Positions 44,832 to 61,375 of a DNA stretch of 64,000 nt are shown here, in pieces. Both the position numbers and the translations under genes were made by a program. Source of the stretch: Sinonovacula constricta (Eukaryota > Mollusca > Bivalvia > Cardiida > Solecurtidae). Where the stretch lies: contig CM017558.1 in NCBI GenBank assembly GCA_007844125.1, positions 47,688,164 to 47,752,163 on the forward strand. The letters run 5' to 3'. How positions within the stretch are numbered: the stretch's first letter is position 1; every line of letters starts with the position of its first letter. Below the pieces are notes generated by a model. The model saw only the letters and a program-made list of their open reading frames with translations. It made no database searches and had not been told where the DNA came from.

Positions 44832-47800
44832 CTAAGACTGTGGAAACACGCTTTGGCGATCCTGACGATCATTATCTGAGGGACTTCTAGAACTGCTGTA
44901 CCGGTCGTGGCCATCGTCGTCTGGAAAAAGGGGAAATAAAAACACAATTTTGAAAAACAACAACAACCAAACACTTTGTTATAAGATTTAATGATTATGG
45001 CCAATATACTAAATGAAAACTTGCACGCCGATATTTGCTGACACTTATAAATAAACTCCAAAGTTATTATGTTTGTATTTCTATCAAACCCAAAACAAAG
45101 TCCTAATTATATGACAATAGTAACCATCGATTATATTTTCTTCAAACCGTTCTTATAGAGACAGACATTATATAAGCACCGTTTTAGAAACAAATTCGAC
45201 AAATCAGACGATGAACTAATTACACATTTAATTTAAAGATGTGTAAATAGCGAATTAGTAAATAGTGTCTGGAATCCAACTTTATGTTTTACGTCGCTTA
45301 TATCGTATATTCATGCAGAAGTTTGTTTTACTACTACTGTATGTATTGATGACAGCGAGAACTGTAGTATTCACTGCTTCATACCGTAGTCACATACTGA
45401 GACAATGAGAACAGATGTAGATAAACAGCTGTTTATAATATTGTATAAGATAAACCATTCCTTCCCATATGATACAACTTTACTTTCAATTAAGCGGACA
45501 TAAGCAGTAGGCTAAAGTTTAAGAATATACTAAAAATTGATAACCAAGACCGGTTGACCAACTTTAGCGCTGGAGGGATGGTCACTATCGTCCTATACTG
45601 GTTACATCATGCGTACCACGGCTCACTGAATGCTGGATTAAAACGCATCCTGTGTGTATCTTTTCTAAGTTTTTTTGTGTTGCATTTTGTAATCACAATT
45701 GTATCTAGTTTTAAACAGATTAAACAAAAAATAAAGTGAACATTTCGTTTGGTACTGATGCAGGGTTTTAAGTGTGCGACTGTTTTTTCGTTTCAAATCA
45801 CATCTTTGAAATAACGTACAACGTTTCTGTCGCACTAGAGACAGGAATAGCCCTAAATGGTCGGATAAGCAGCTTTCTGTGCAATGTACTAACACCGCAA
45901 CGCACTGAATATCCAAATCACAATTTTATCGCGTTCTAATATACCATTATATAATAAGTTGCATAAACATAAATCGTTTAGAAAAATAAAAACAATGTAT
46001 CAGTATTACTTTGTGGACCATTATTTGTTGGAATTTTGGTCTCTCCGTTGCCGATAGGGTTCGGTGACGAGGATTCGAACTTCTGCCCCAGACTGGGTCG
46101 GTTTTCGTTGGCCTCCTGGGACGTATCCTCCATTCGCTTTCTCGCTCTTCGCTCCTTCTTCAGACGTCTGTGTAGCATATCTGTCAGTAGAAGGAAACAT
46201 ACGTTTTAATATGGTGGCTTTAATGAATAGAGAGTTTTTATATCGTTTTATTGGTGTATATATTGATGACATGATGACAATTCTGGTTCAGATCAATGAA
46301 AGGTGTATACACTTAATGTGTTTTTCATTGTACGAAGGAAACAAAGAAAAACTATATAATACCTCATTGTTTTTTATGTCTAAAACCCCTATGAATATTT
46401 ATCAATGGCCATTCGTGTATGTAAGGGGAGGCAATGGATTTGTAAAGGGGGACCACAATGTTCCGCATAAGAACTCGTGCTCGTAGCCTCCCTTAGATCA
46501 TTGTCTTGCATAGGATAAATACCAACCACAAACAACACTGTGAGTGGCATATGACGTCACCTGTTAATGATGACGTGGCATGTTTCCTTAAAACAATTTC
46601 TGCACAATTTAACTCAATACGGTGTACCACCAGAGGATTGGATTGCGTGCTTTGATTAAAAGGTATTATTCATTAACATATTGTGTTGGAATAAGGATTA
46701 TCCACGTACAGGCGGGTAGTTCAGAAATTGTGAACTATTTTAACTTGACTTCGTGTATAGTGATAATAAGTGCCGCCCGAGTTTGAACAATGGGAAAAAC
46801 AGTCAGAATACACAAAAACGACCGACATTGTCAAGTAGTAGTGTATGGCAGTTGTAAACAAAATGGGAATTTCAAAGGATAAACACATTTTACGAAAAAG
46901 ATCTACAATGTAGTAAGGTAAGTTTTTGCTGATTTTTATATTGACCGTTTGGAAAATTCTGTTAAGATGTAAAAAGCTATCTGGCTGCGGTATACGTTAT
47001 ATTTTTCGTTCGTTGCTTGTATTTAATTTCAAAATGGGTCTCAATACTAAACACCTTTTTGCTCTCTTCATGTTAATGTACTCTTAAATTCCCATATTCT
47101 TGATGAGGTAGATTTATTATATTATATTTACGAGTATAAGTGTAAGATAATAGTTCATAGGCATAATCATTTGATACATTTCTCAAGCGCAATCTTCGAC
47201 TGCCTAGCTTTAGCATATCATATCTCTTAGCAGTTAATTTAATTATATTGCCACCACAACATGTCTAGAATCATGGTGTACACCAATAAGAAATGTAACA
47301 TTTTGACTTGTTTATTGATTACAGTTTAAGAAAATCTCAGCTCAATCATGTTTCTGCATGTGACCACTTTGGGGCATGTTTCTCTATTGAAGCCTACACG
47401 TAACAACATTTACAAATAACGAAGATGTTTTGAATTTTTTACTTTTAATCTTTTGTTCATCCTGAAGTTTCCGCTCTAAATCCTCTCGAGCTTTCTTTTC
47501 CTGACTCAACTCGTTCTTTAACTCATCTGAAATAAAAAAAAAAGTTAATTAAAAAGGTGATGGAAATTCATCTGTGTCGTTATTATATATAAGTTTTAAC
47601 GACACTAACCAACTAAAATAGAAAACTAACTAACATGTAGCTTTTTTCAACGTACTATATGGACTTAGATGGATTTGCAACTTGCTGGATTTATCGGGAC
47701 TTCCGTTGTGCACTAGGCCGGTTGATGATAATCCCCATACAGCCAGGTAGTTGTCAACTTCATAAAAGGCACAGAACAAAAACGTAACAAAAGCTGCGGA

Positions 47801-50800
47801 CTAGCCAGCTTTCCTTATTTCTGTATGTCTTTATAAGTTGCCCTCAAAATAAAAATTATGTGGCTTGGAGATTATCTATCCATTTGATGTGTTTTAGTTT
47901 AAAACTTTTAAACTTAACAAGCAAAGAAATGTAGCCATGTGTAGTATATTACATAAACATGTTTATTTCATGAGATTCTGTTCATGTTAACAATAAACCA
48001 ATGTTAAAAAGCTGGTTGGGTATTGCGAGCTTGTTTGTTTTGATATAATAATTTTCAAAGTCGAGACAATTATGGTCATGTTGGTGCCGTCAGTAGAATC
48101 CTAGGAGCACCTCAGGTCAGCTAAAAGACCACGTTATTGCCCCGACCAGCACTCAAACCACTGTTGTAAAGTGGTGACGAGTTAGATAGTTTCAGCAACT
48201 ATTACAATAGCATGTCCACAAATAAATATATTATTAAGTTAGTTAACAACCCTTACTTATTTGTCTCTCTTGATGTCGCGCATTCTCTCCGGCTACCTTA
48301 AGGAGACCTTGAATATTCATGAGAAGGGTCTCGATGGAGGAGTAACCGGGCAAAGAACCGTTAGTCAGACTTGCTGGAATAGCTGGACTGTGTGGCGTAA
48401 TTACCTCCCTTTCATCAACTTGAGACAGTGTTTCCATGAGGTCCACGCTATCAGCTGTGAACAAAGGAGACAAGAATATGATAATATGGCACGCGATGTT
48501 TAATGAATGGTGCTTATTTATCCTCGATGAACTAATCTTAGTCATTAATGAAACCAACATACCGGTGTAGCTAACAGGCTTGAAACAAAGAAAGCGATAT
48601 ATTTGTAGAAAAGGAGTATTTGATTAAGTAAGTTACAAAATTACATTTCTTACATAACTTATAAAACACATAAACGAAAACTAATTATGTATTTTAACTG
48701 ACCATATCAATAGATTTCTCATTAACATATTCAATCAACTATTACTCGCTGACACATATGTTAAGATAATACCAATTTGTATACATGTAAAAAACATCTC
48801 TGCGAAACAATGTGACAGTAAAGTTTCACGAGAAACAACAAACGTGTTGGCATAAATCTTCATCATTTTTTGCATATTTAACGATTAAACGATATAACAT
48901 ATTGACAACATTGTATTAATAACTATTTTAAATTACTGCTACTGTTAATGCAGTTTGTGTACCATTCATTACAAGAGCCGAGTACATTAATAACAGAACC
49001 ATATGTGGCCGTACTATATATATATAAACGTCATGGAATGATTCTGATATAATGTGATTTATTTGACAACTTCCGAATATTAACATTCGCGATTGTTTCG
49101 AGAAAGTTGGTAAAGTCTTTGTACTGCCTTATCTCTTCGTGGAGACTGTTCATTAATGACATTTTTAGGTGCGGAACGAATGTTATGACGTAATATCTTG
49201 TCGCAAAATCATCATTTCCGACATTTTATTCCCCTCTAAAATTACAATGAACAGTCGCATTGAAGTACAACTGCAGCCGTTACAAACAGGACAATATCAG
49301 ATTAAAATAATTTACACACGGAAATTAATCCCGACTATCACTGGTTTATTTGGAGGCAGACGAGTTTTCTGAGCGCTGTTCACCAGAATACTTTATCAGA
49401 AATAAATTGAAAACATACGATAGCTGTTTTATTGCACGTGCATCAAAAAGAGGAAATAGTTTCGGTTAATAAATTTATTGCCTCATGGCTTTCAATTATA
49501 TCGGGCGTCAATTACGGTGGTTTATTCGTCTGTTTCAGATGTGCTACAATTGATATTACTGTCCACTAATATTGCCGGGAACTGCGCGCGCACAAATCTT
49601 CAATTTACTCTTTTGTTACCAGGGCAACCAAGTGGAAAATATAAAGACTTGATATTATCTTGCCACTGTATAGAATATTGGTTTGATTACCATATACGAT
49701 GATGGTGGGTCACGTTTGCTTTTACACTTCTTAATGGATTAACTATTTAACCTATTGTCAACCGGAAACAAATGTGGCAATTATAGCGCTCCCCCTTCAA
49801 CTTTATGTCGTCTGCAGTCGGGGTTTAGTATAAAAGCAAGTGTTGTGTTTATTTGCTTTCATATATTGATAACAAGAAAACAATTAAAAGCTCTTAATGT
49901 TTTCAAAAGGAACAGGACGCATCCTACTCGGTTATGGCATTAGGTAGATCTGTGTCGCCATTTTTTTCTGAATCCATTATCTGGAAAGTTCTTCAATAGA
50001 CCTAGCTTTGGCCTCATAAAACCTGATAGACTGGAAACAATTTAAAATATCAAGTGAAAAATATTGCAGCCTAGTGTGAAATGGAAATGCGACCACTCCT
50101 AATAAAAAAGTAAACATTAAAAAAATTCTTTACTTATATAAAGTATGTGGACATATTCGATCTGCAGAAGAAAACAAAAGCATGGAAAACAAACCCTTGG
50201 AAACAGAAACCCAAGTCAAAAGCTGAAGCCACACGCGCGACAGGCAAAATAAGCGTTTCTAGTCGAGACTTTAATACAACATAAATGAAAAAAAAAACAG
50301 AGAAAAGAATCAGGTAAAATAGTCTCAATATATCTCCGCGCATCTGCGTAAGATTAACACTTTTAAGAAAGCAGCCTGTGTTTAAATAAGTTTTAATGTT
50401 TTTCTTTTCACGTTTCAGCCAATTAATAGTACTATATCAGCAAAAATTAAATGTATATGGAAAAGAAATGTCTGCTTAAGCAACCAGTCTACCTTGGAGC
50501 TAATGTTAATCCAGGTATTTTTTATGAACAGTCAAGTCGCAATTTACACCTTTATTTTTAATAAATTTTACAGTACATCCATATAAAGAACAAAACACTT
50601 CTAACGTTTTAGTCGGTCTCGCTTTAAAACTTACCCAATCAAGTAAACCGATATTTAAACGAAAAACACGTGTGGTATTGTGGAACTAACACAGTGCATA
50701 TCAAAATATTTCATTGCAATTAGGCCGGTTTTCGAGCCCATCTGTAGATTACCGGTTTGAACTCTAAATACCTTACAGTTTGTCTCTCTGAAGTCGAGAC

Positions 50801-53800
50801 ATAATCTTCAATATATGTTTTTTGATTAATTTACAAAGAGTTCGTTTTAATGTAATCGTTTCATGTGTCGGAAGCGGATTATCAATTAAAAGAAAGAGAG
50901 AAATTATAAACAGAAGAGATGTACTTTATAGTAGCGATTTCGGTGTTTAAGCTTTAGACAAAAAAAAAGAAATGGAATCACATCGTTCTTTTGTACGATG
51001 GTTTTATAGTATGTTTTATAGTTTTATTTCAAGTGGATTTAATATACAACACAATTTTATCATCGTGTTTATCTCGAAGGGAAATAAACGTATATCTATC
51101 TAACAGCATTTTTGTAGATTAAGGGCATAAAAAGGGTTATGGTGCGTTTTGATAACGAGATGGCATGAATCTGAATCTTTCCATCGTATTTTACATTTTA
51201 TAACAGGAAATTCTTGGGTTGAACTGTGTAGTTATAGATCAACAATAAAACAAACTATACATGCAAACAAAAATATAAATCGTTTTTTTTTCACTGACAA
51301 GAAGAATGCCATGGAAAATAGGAAAAAAACGTATTGAAAAATATATGTTGCAGGATTTGCGAGCTGATAAGTTGCTTTTGAGCAATCTGTTTACATAGGG
51401 TTTGGTGTCCTACTGAATAGTTTGCATTGTGGAATATCACTAAATGAATTCATATTACCTTTGAATAGTAGCATGAAAGATATTAAATAAATAATAAAAC
51501 AAAAACAACAACAGTAAGCTATGTTCATCATCGCATCCCGATGGGAAGAAAACACAACAGATGTTAAAGCGATCTGACTCCAATTGTTCTGAACGTAGTG
51601 CGGACGAAAGCAGACCCATTTCCTTAACCAAGTCAGCAATTGCTCGCAATGCAGTACTTGTTATAAGAAGGGATGCATGTTATCACACATAATTGGATCT
51701 CAGTCGAGGCGGCCGTTAGCGCCCATCACATTCACATAATTACTCGTTTTTGTAACTGTTATACCGAGTGCAATCAAATTACAAACACCAGAAACCCAGA
51801 ATTCAAACGGAGAAAATTGGATTTCATTTTCATTTCCGAAATTACAAAATGAATACAGTGCGGAAGCGGTTTCTTTATAGTGTCTTTTTTACAGAAGTAA
51901 GAAGTTTCTGCATTTGCGGAGATCTAGTGGCGACTATTAGCAGATGCTAGAATTGCCACAGCGGCCACAGAGCGCCTGAAGAGTTCAAAAGGAGCGCCAC
52001 GCTGGGTCCGGTGTCTGCATATGACGTGCGACGGCGGAGAAATACATTAAATTCGTCTTGAATTTTACAAACGATTTAAAACCCTTAATTATTTAATTTT
52101 CCGTTTTGTTCATGAAAAATAACTGTGAATTAGGGAACCGTAAGGTTTCACTGCATTTCTGTGGTTTTGCATTATTAGATTAGGCTAAATCTCAAACATA
52201 GTAGAACAAAATATTAAATATTCGTTATTATAACGGTCACTGTGAAGCAGCTTGGGGTGGGCTGCCGGATGTATATTAACATTACGTACAAGTAAAAAGT
52301 GCTATTCCGAGCATAAAAATATAATAGACCATTTAAAACCAGCTAATTTTAACCAATCAGTAAGCGGCAATGAAGTTTCTACTTGAAAAGTGCTGACATG
52401 CGAACGAGGAAAGTCTTAAATACAACCTCCAGCAAAGTCTACACGGCTTACCCAGCTTTAGACAAAACAGTTCTATATTTGTATAGCTGCATATTAATAA
52501 GGTTTCCCACAGTGGACAGTGGCTAAGATACTCTTTATTTTGCTAGAAAAAGACTAGTATTGTTTGCAAAATCTTAGATTGTAACGAAAGAATGACATAC
52601 ATAGACTAAACTCGTTTTAATCGTAGTCACATATACGTTAAGATATCTATAATTACCGTTATTAACACAACTTAAGTATAATTCTATTATTACCATTATT
52701 AACACAGCTGAAGTCGATTTATTGTCTATAATGGGTATTTCACTACCTAGAATAAATCAATCTGCTTGTCTGAATGAAATATTTATATGACGAACATTTT
52801 CTGAAATTTCATTTTATTTCATATTACGACCCTTACCGAGACTTTTGTCGTCATCTGACGGGTTATCATCGTCAATATCCTCGTTTTCGTCGGAAATTTC
52901 CGATCTGACTGTCGGTGACTTCCGGAGATCCTCGGCGTGACCGTTGATATGCAGATTAAGTGGTGTGTTGTCTGTAATATAGGACATTCATGTTGTTTTT
53001 TTATGTTTAGAAATCTCACAATTCTGATCGACATTCTTTTAACTAACACAGCTACATAATTCTACATAAACAAACACTAATGATTAATGAATACAAACAT
53101 TAATACTCTAAATGGCCATTTGAACCTTATGTAGATTCGAGCGTCGGCTTGCGGATTGGGAGGTCGTGGGTTCAAACCCCGGCCGGGTCAAACCAAAGAC
53201 TTTAAAGTTGGTAGTAGTGGCTTCCTTCATAACGCTCGGGGTAAGGGGACAGCAATACGCCTGACTCGTCGGTGCCAGTATAATAAACCGGCCGGGTTCA
53301 GTCCCTGGTCACCTCATAAGTGCCCCTGTGCTATAATGATAGAAATGTCGCTGCACAGTATCGGCAGATATGCCGGCAAATCCCATCCCATCCTTATTTG
53401 GATTCTGACGTTGAATACACTTATTGAAAATGTTGCTGTTGACGTAACAATTTCAAAATAAAGGACATTGAACTTATTTATGACTCTTAATGAATAAAAA
53501 AAACTTTCCGTTATAGAGAAACACGAAGTAACGCTTTAATTTTCATTGGCTTTACTCTTGTGTATCACCAATTTTATAACATTTTATGCCATATCTGTTA
53601 CTGTTATCCTATATTATTGCATTCAATCGGTACAAAACATAAGAAGTTAAACGAAATCTCAAGATGTTCTTGGCTTAATCCAAAAAGTTTGTTAAACTGT
53701 TTCTTTAATTTTATACGACCAGTTTAACGATTTACAATGTCTATAATTTGTATTATAGCAAATACTTGACGTAAGTTATATAATTTGGGCATTGCTTATA

Positions 53801-55018
53801 ATGTATTCGTTCGTGTTTGAGCAGACGCATGTTTGGTCAGTAGAGTGACTTCCGCCTAATGTATATTTGTCATCAGGAAAGACTTCCGAATCAAAGCTGT
53901 GAGAGCAAATGGTGATAACTGAAATATTTGAGCAAATGGTTTATGAATAATACAAGATAGCTGTATGTGGATCTTATAGCAAATATATGTTAATCAAAAT
54001 ATTCCAACGTAAAAGTGTATAAAATAAAGTAACTTACTTTCATGGTCTTTGTGTGGATTGGAGTGCGCATGCGTGGTATTTGACTTGGTGTGATAGGCTG
54101 GGTGAAAGTGGTTGTCGGGGTGCTTCGGGGAGCATCGATCCTTGTTGTCGTCACTATGTACACAACAAAATGAAAATAATGAGTATAATATAGTTTAAAT
54201 GTTAAGATAATAAACACCATCTTTCGAAAATCACGCACATTTATGCAAATATTTGTCTGTATACATTTTTCAAATTGTTTTTACCAATTGCATTGAAACT
54301 TCGAACTTATTCTGACAGATTCCTGACTTCCATTTTCGTTTGAAATTTAATAGATGCTTGCCTGTCGTTATGCGCAACGCGGTGTTTAAAGGGGGGGGGG
54401 GGGGGTAGTACAGTAGCATAGTTATCCGGAAAGGGGTGTTCTTAAAGGGGAATAGTCCGTACTTATCTGGAAAGGGTTTTAAAGAGGGGATAGTAAGGAG
54501 GGTAGTTATCTGGAAGTAGGTGTTTAAAGTGAGAATAGTAAATGAGAGTACATATCCAAAAGGGGTGTTTACAAGAGAAATACTCCGGGAGGGTAGTTAT
54601 CCAGAAAAGGGTGTTTAAAGGGGAAACGTTCAGGAGGATAATCGTCCTTCGGGATAAATAATCCATGGAGAATACGGGATTTGTCCCAGTGAGGAATTGT
54701 CTGGATGGAGGATTCGTTATTGAAATGGGTGGGGGAAAATTCTGGAGGAGAATTGTCTGATCTGGGAGTTGTCCGAGAGGAAATTGTCCGGGTATGTTAC
54801 ACTGAAATCTCTCAAACTGAAATACCTTTCTGTAATCCTGTCTGGGTCTGTAGAATGGCTGTCACGTGACAAAAGACCTTCATGCCTGAGACCGAGCTGT
54901 TGTGCCATGGCGAGGGTGACGGGAGGCGCGAGGAGAGGGTGATTCAGCTGCATGAACGGGAGGTGGCCCATCGTGTACGGGTGGGGCGGAAACCCGTTGA
55001 ACATGTTCTTCGTCGTCT
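44832..55018 (-). CDS. dach: Dachshund homologue, seven 3' exons (5' end outside window)
   Basis: Minus-strand exons in order: 55018..54826, 54153..54038, 52971..52837, 48454..48257, 47526..47443, 46180..46010 and 44920..44832 (stop TAG 44834-44832). All have GT/AG borders and phases agree, giving about 328 residues. Recognition rests on SIETLLMNIQGLLKVAGENA, followed by the coiled coil ELKNELSQEKKAREDLERKL and LHRRLKKERRARKRM, which match the C-terminal Dachbox-C region of DACH proteins. Upstream parts are NGFPPHPYTMGHLPFMQLNH and APPVTLAMAQQLGLRHEG, then a His-rich and an acidic segment. The C-terminus is Ser/Arg/Asp-rich (SSSRSPSDNDRQDRQS). DACH proteins are nuclear Ski/Sno/Dac cofactors acting with Six/Eya partners. 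The N-terminal Dachbox-N exons are absent here. Confidence 0.92.
48455..52836. other. Large dach intron (between exons 52971..52837 and 48454..48257)
   Basis: About 4.4 kb, AT-rich, with no exon or repeat family that I recognise. Enhancers are common in DACH introns (family knowledge), but none can be picked out from one sequence. Confidence 0.4.
53130..53400 (+). repeat. tRNA-derived SINE in a dach intron
   Basis: An RNA polymerase III B box (GGTTCAAACCC, 53169-53179) follows GGATTGGGAGGTCGTG, then CGGCCGGGTCAAACCAAAGA and TGGCTTCCTTCATAACGCTC. This arrangement and the text around the B box fit tRNA-derived SINEs known from molluscs. The A box (near 53140) is degenerate. It lies antisense to dach. 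The 3' border and any target duplication are uncertain. Confidence 0.65.
54391..54640. repeat. Poly(G) run and degenerate ~44-bp repeat in a dach intron
   Basis: Fifteen G at 54391-54405, then five or so loose units like GTAGTTATCCGGAAAGGGGT followed by GTTTAAAGGGGAA, about 42-46 bases apart. It is between exons 55018..54826 and 54153..54038. Purine-rich on the plus strand. Confidence 0.7.
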
Positions 55019-60350
<5,332 letters not shown>

Positions 60351-60354
60351 TGAC

Positions 60355-61375
60355 GCATTCAGGGACACTACGGTATATTGGAAGGGATTGTTTGGAGCGC
60401 ATCCCGCAGATGTGGCTTTTAGGGACACTACGGTAATGGGAATGGATTAGTTTGGAGTGCAACCTGCGGGTGACGCTTTAAGGGACAATATGGTAATGGG
60501 AAGGGACTGGTTTGGAGTCAAACCCGCGGGTGACGCTTTAAGGGATACTACAGTAATGGGAATGGATTGGTTTGGACCGCAACCCGCGACGCTTTAAGGG
60601 ACACTATGGTAAAGGGAATGTATTGGTTTGGAGTACAACCCGTGGGTGACGCTTTAAGAGACACTATGGTAATGGGAATGGACTGGTTTGGAGTCAAACC
60701 CGCGGGTGACGCTTTAAAGGACACTACGGTATATTGGAAAGGATTGGTTTGGAGTGCAACCCGCGGGCGATGCTTTAAGGGACACTACGGTAATGGGAAT
60801 GGATAGGTTTAGAGTGCATCCCGCGGGTGACGCTTTAAGGGACACTGTGGTAATGGTAATGGATTGGTTTGGAGTGCATCCCGCGGGTGACGATTCAAGG
60901 ATCACTACGGTTATGGGAATGGATTGGCTTGGAGTACAACCCGCGGGTGACGCTTTAAGGGAAACTATGGTAACGGGAATGGATTGGTTTGGAGTGCATC
61001 CCGCGGGTGACGATTCAAGGATCACTACGGTTATGGGAACGGATTGGTTTGAAATGCATCCCGCGGATGACGCTTTAAGGGACACTATGGTAACGGGAAT
61101 GGATTGGTTTGGAGTGCATCCCGCGGATGACGCTTCAAGGATCACAACGGTTATGGGAATGGATCGGTTTGGAGTGCAACCTGCGGGTGACGCTTTTAGG
61201 GACACTACGGTAATGGGAATGGATTAGTTTGAAGTGCAACCTGCGGGTGACGCTTTAAGGGACAATATGGTAACGGGAATGGATTGGTTTGGAGTGCATC
61301 CCGCGGATGACGCTTTAAGGGTTACTACGGTAAATGGGAAGGGATTGGTTTGGACCGCAACCCGCGGGTTGACTG
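60355..61375. repeat. 60-bp minisatellite, about 17 copies, partly in 120-bp dimers
   Basis: The unit is AGGGACACTACGGTAATGGG, then AATGGATTGGTTTGGAGTGC and AACCCGCGGGTGACGCTTTA. From about 60841 to 61200 copies alternate between GACGCTTTAAGGGACACTAT and GACGATTCAAGGATCACTAC forms, a 120-bp higher-order repeat. As 60 is a multiple of 3, frames stay open on both strands (157 and 163 codons), with 20-residue periodicity such as GMDWFGVHPAGDDSRITTVM. No splice context or family match supports coding. Confidence 0.95.

Noticed and set aside
46010..46167. Alternative dach acceptor at 46167 (ACACAG)
   Set aside because: It would give a phase clash and an immediate stop after the exon ending at 47443; the acceptor before 46180 keeps phase and restores the conserved LHRRLKKE stretch.
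60714..61227. Long opposing ORFs (157 and 163 codons) as genes
   Set aside because: They are forced by a 60-bp tandem repeat whose period is a multiple of three; no splice context, start context or family motif.
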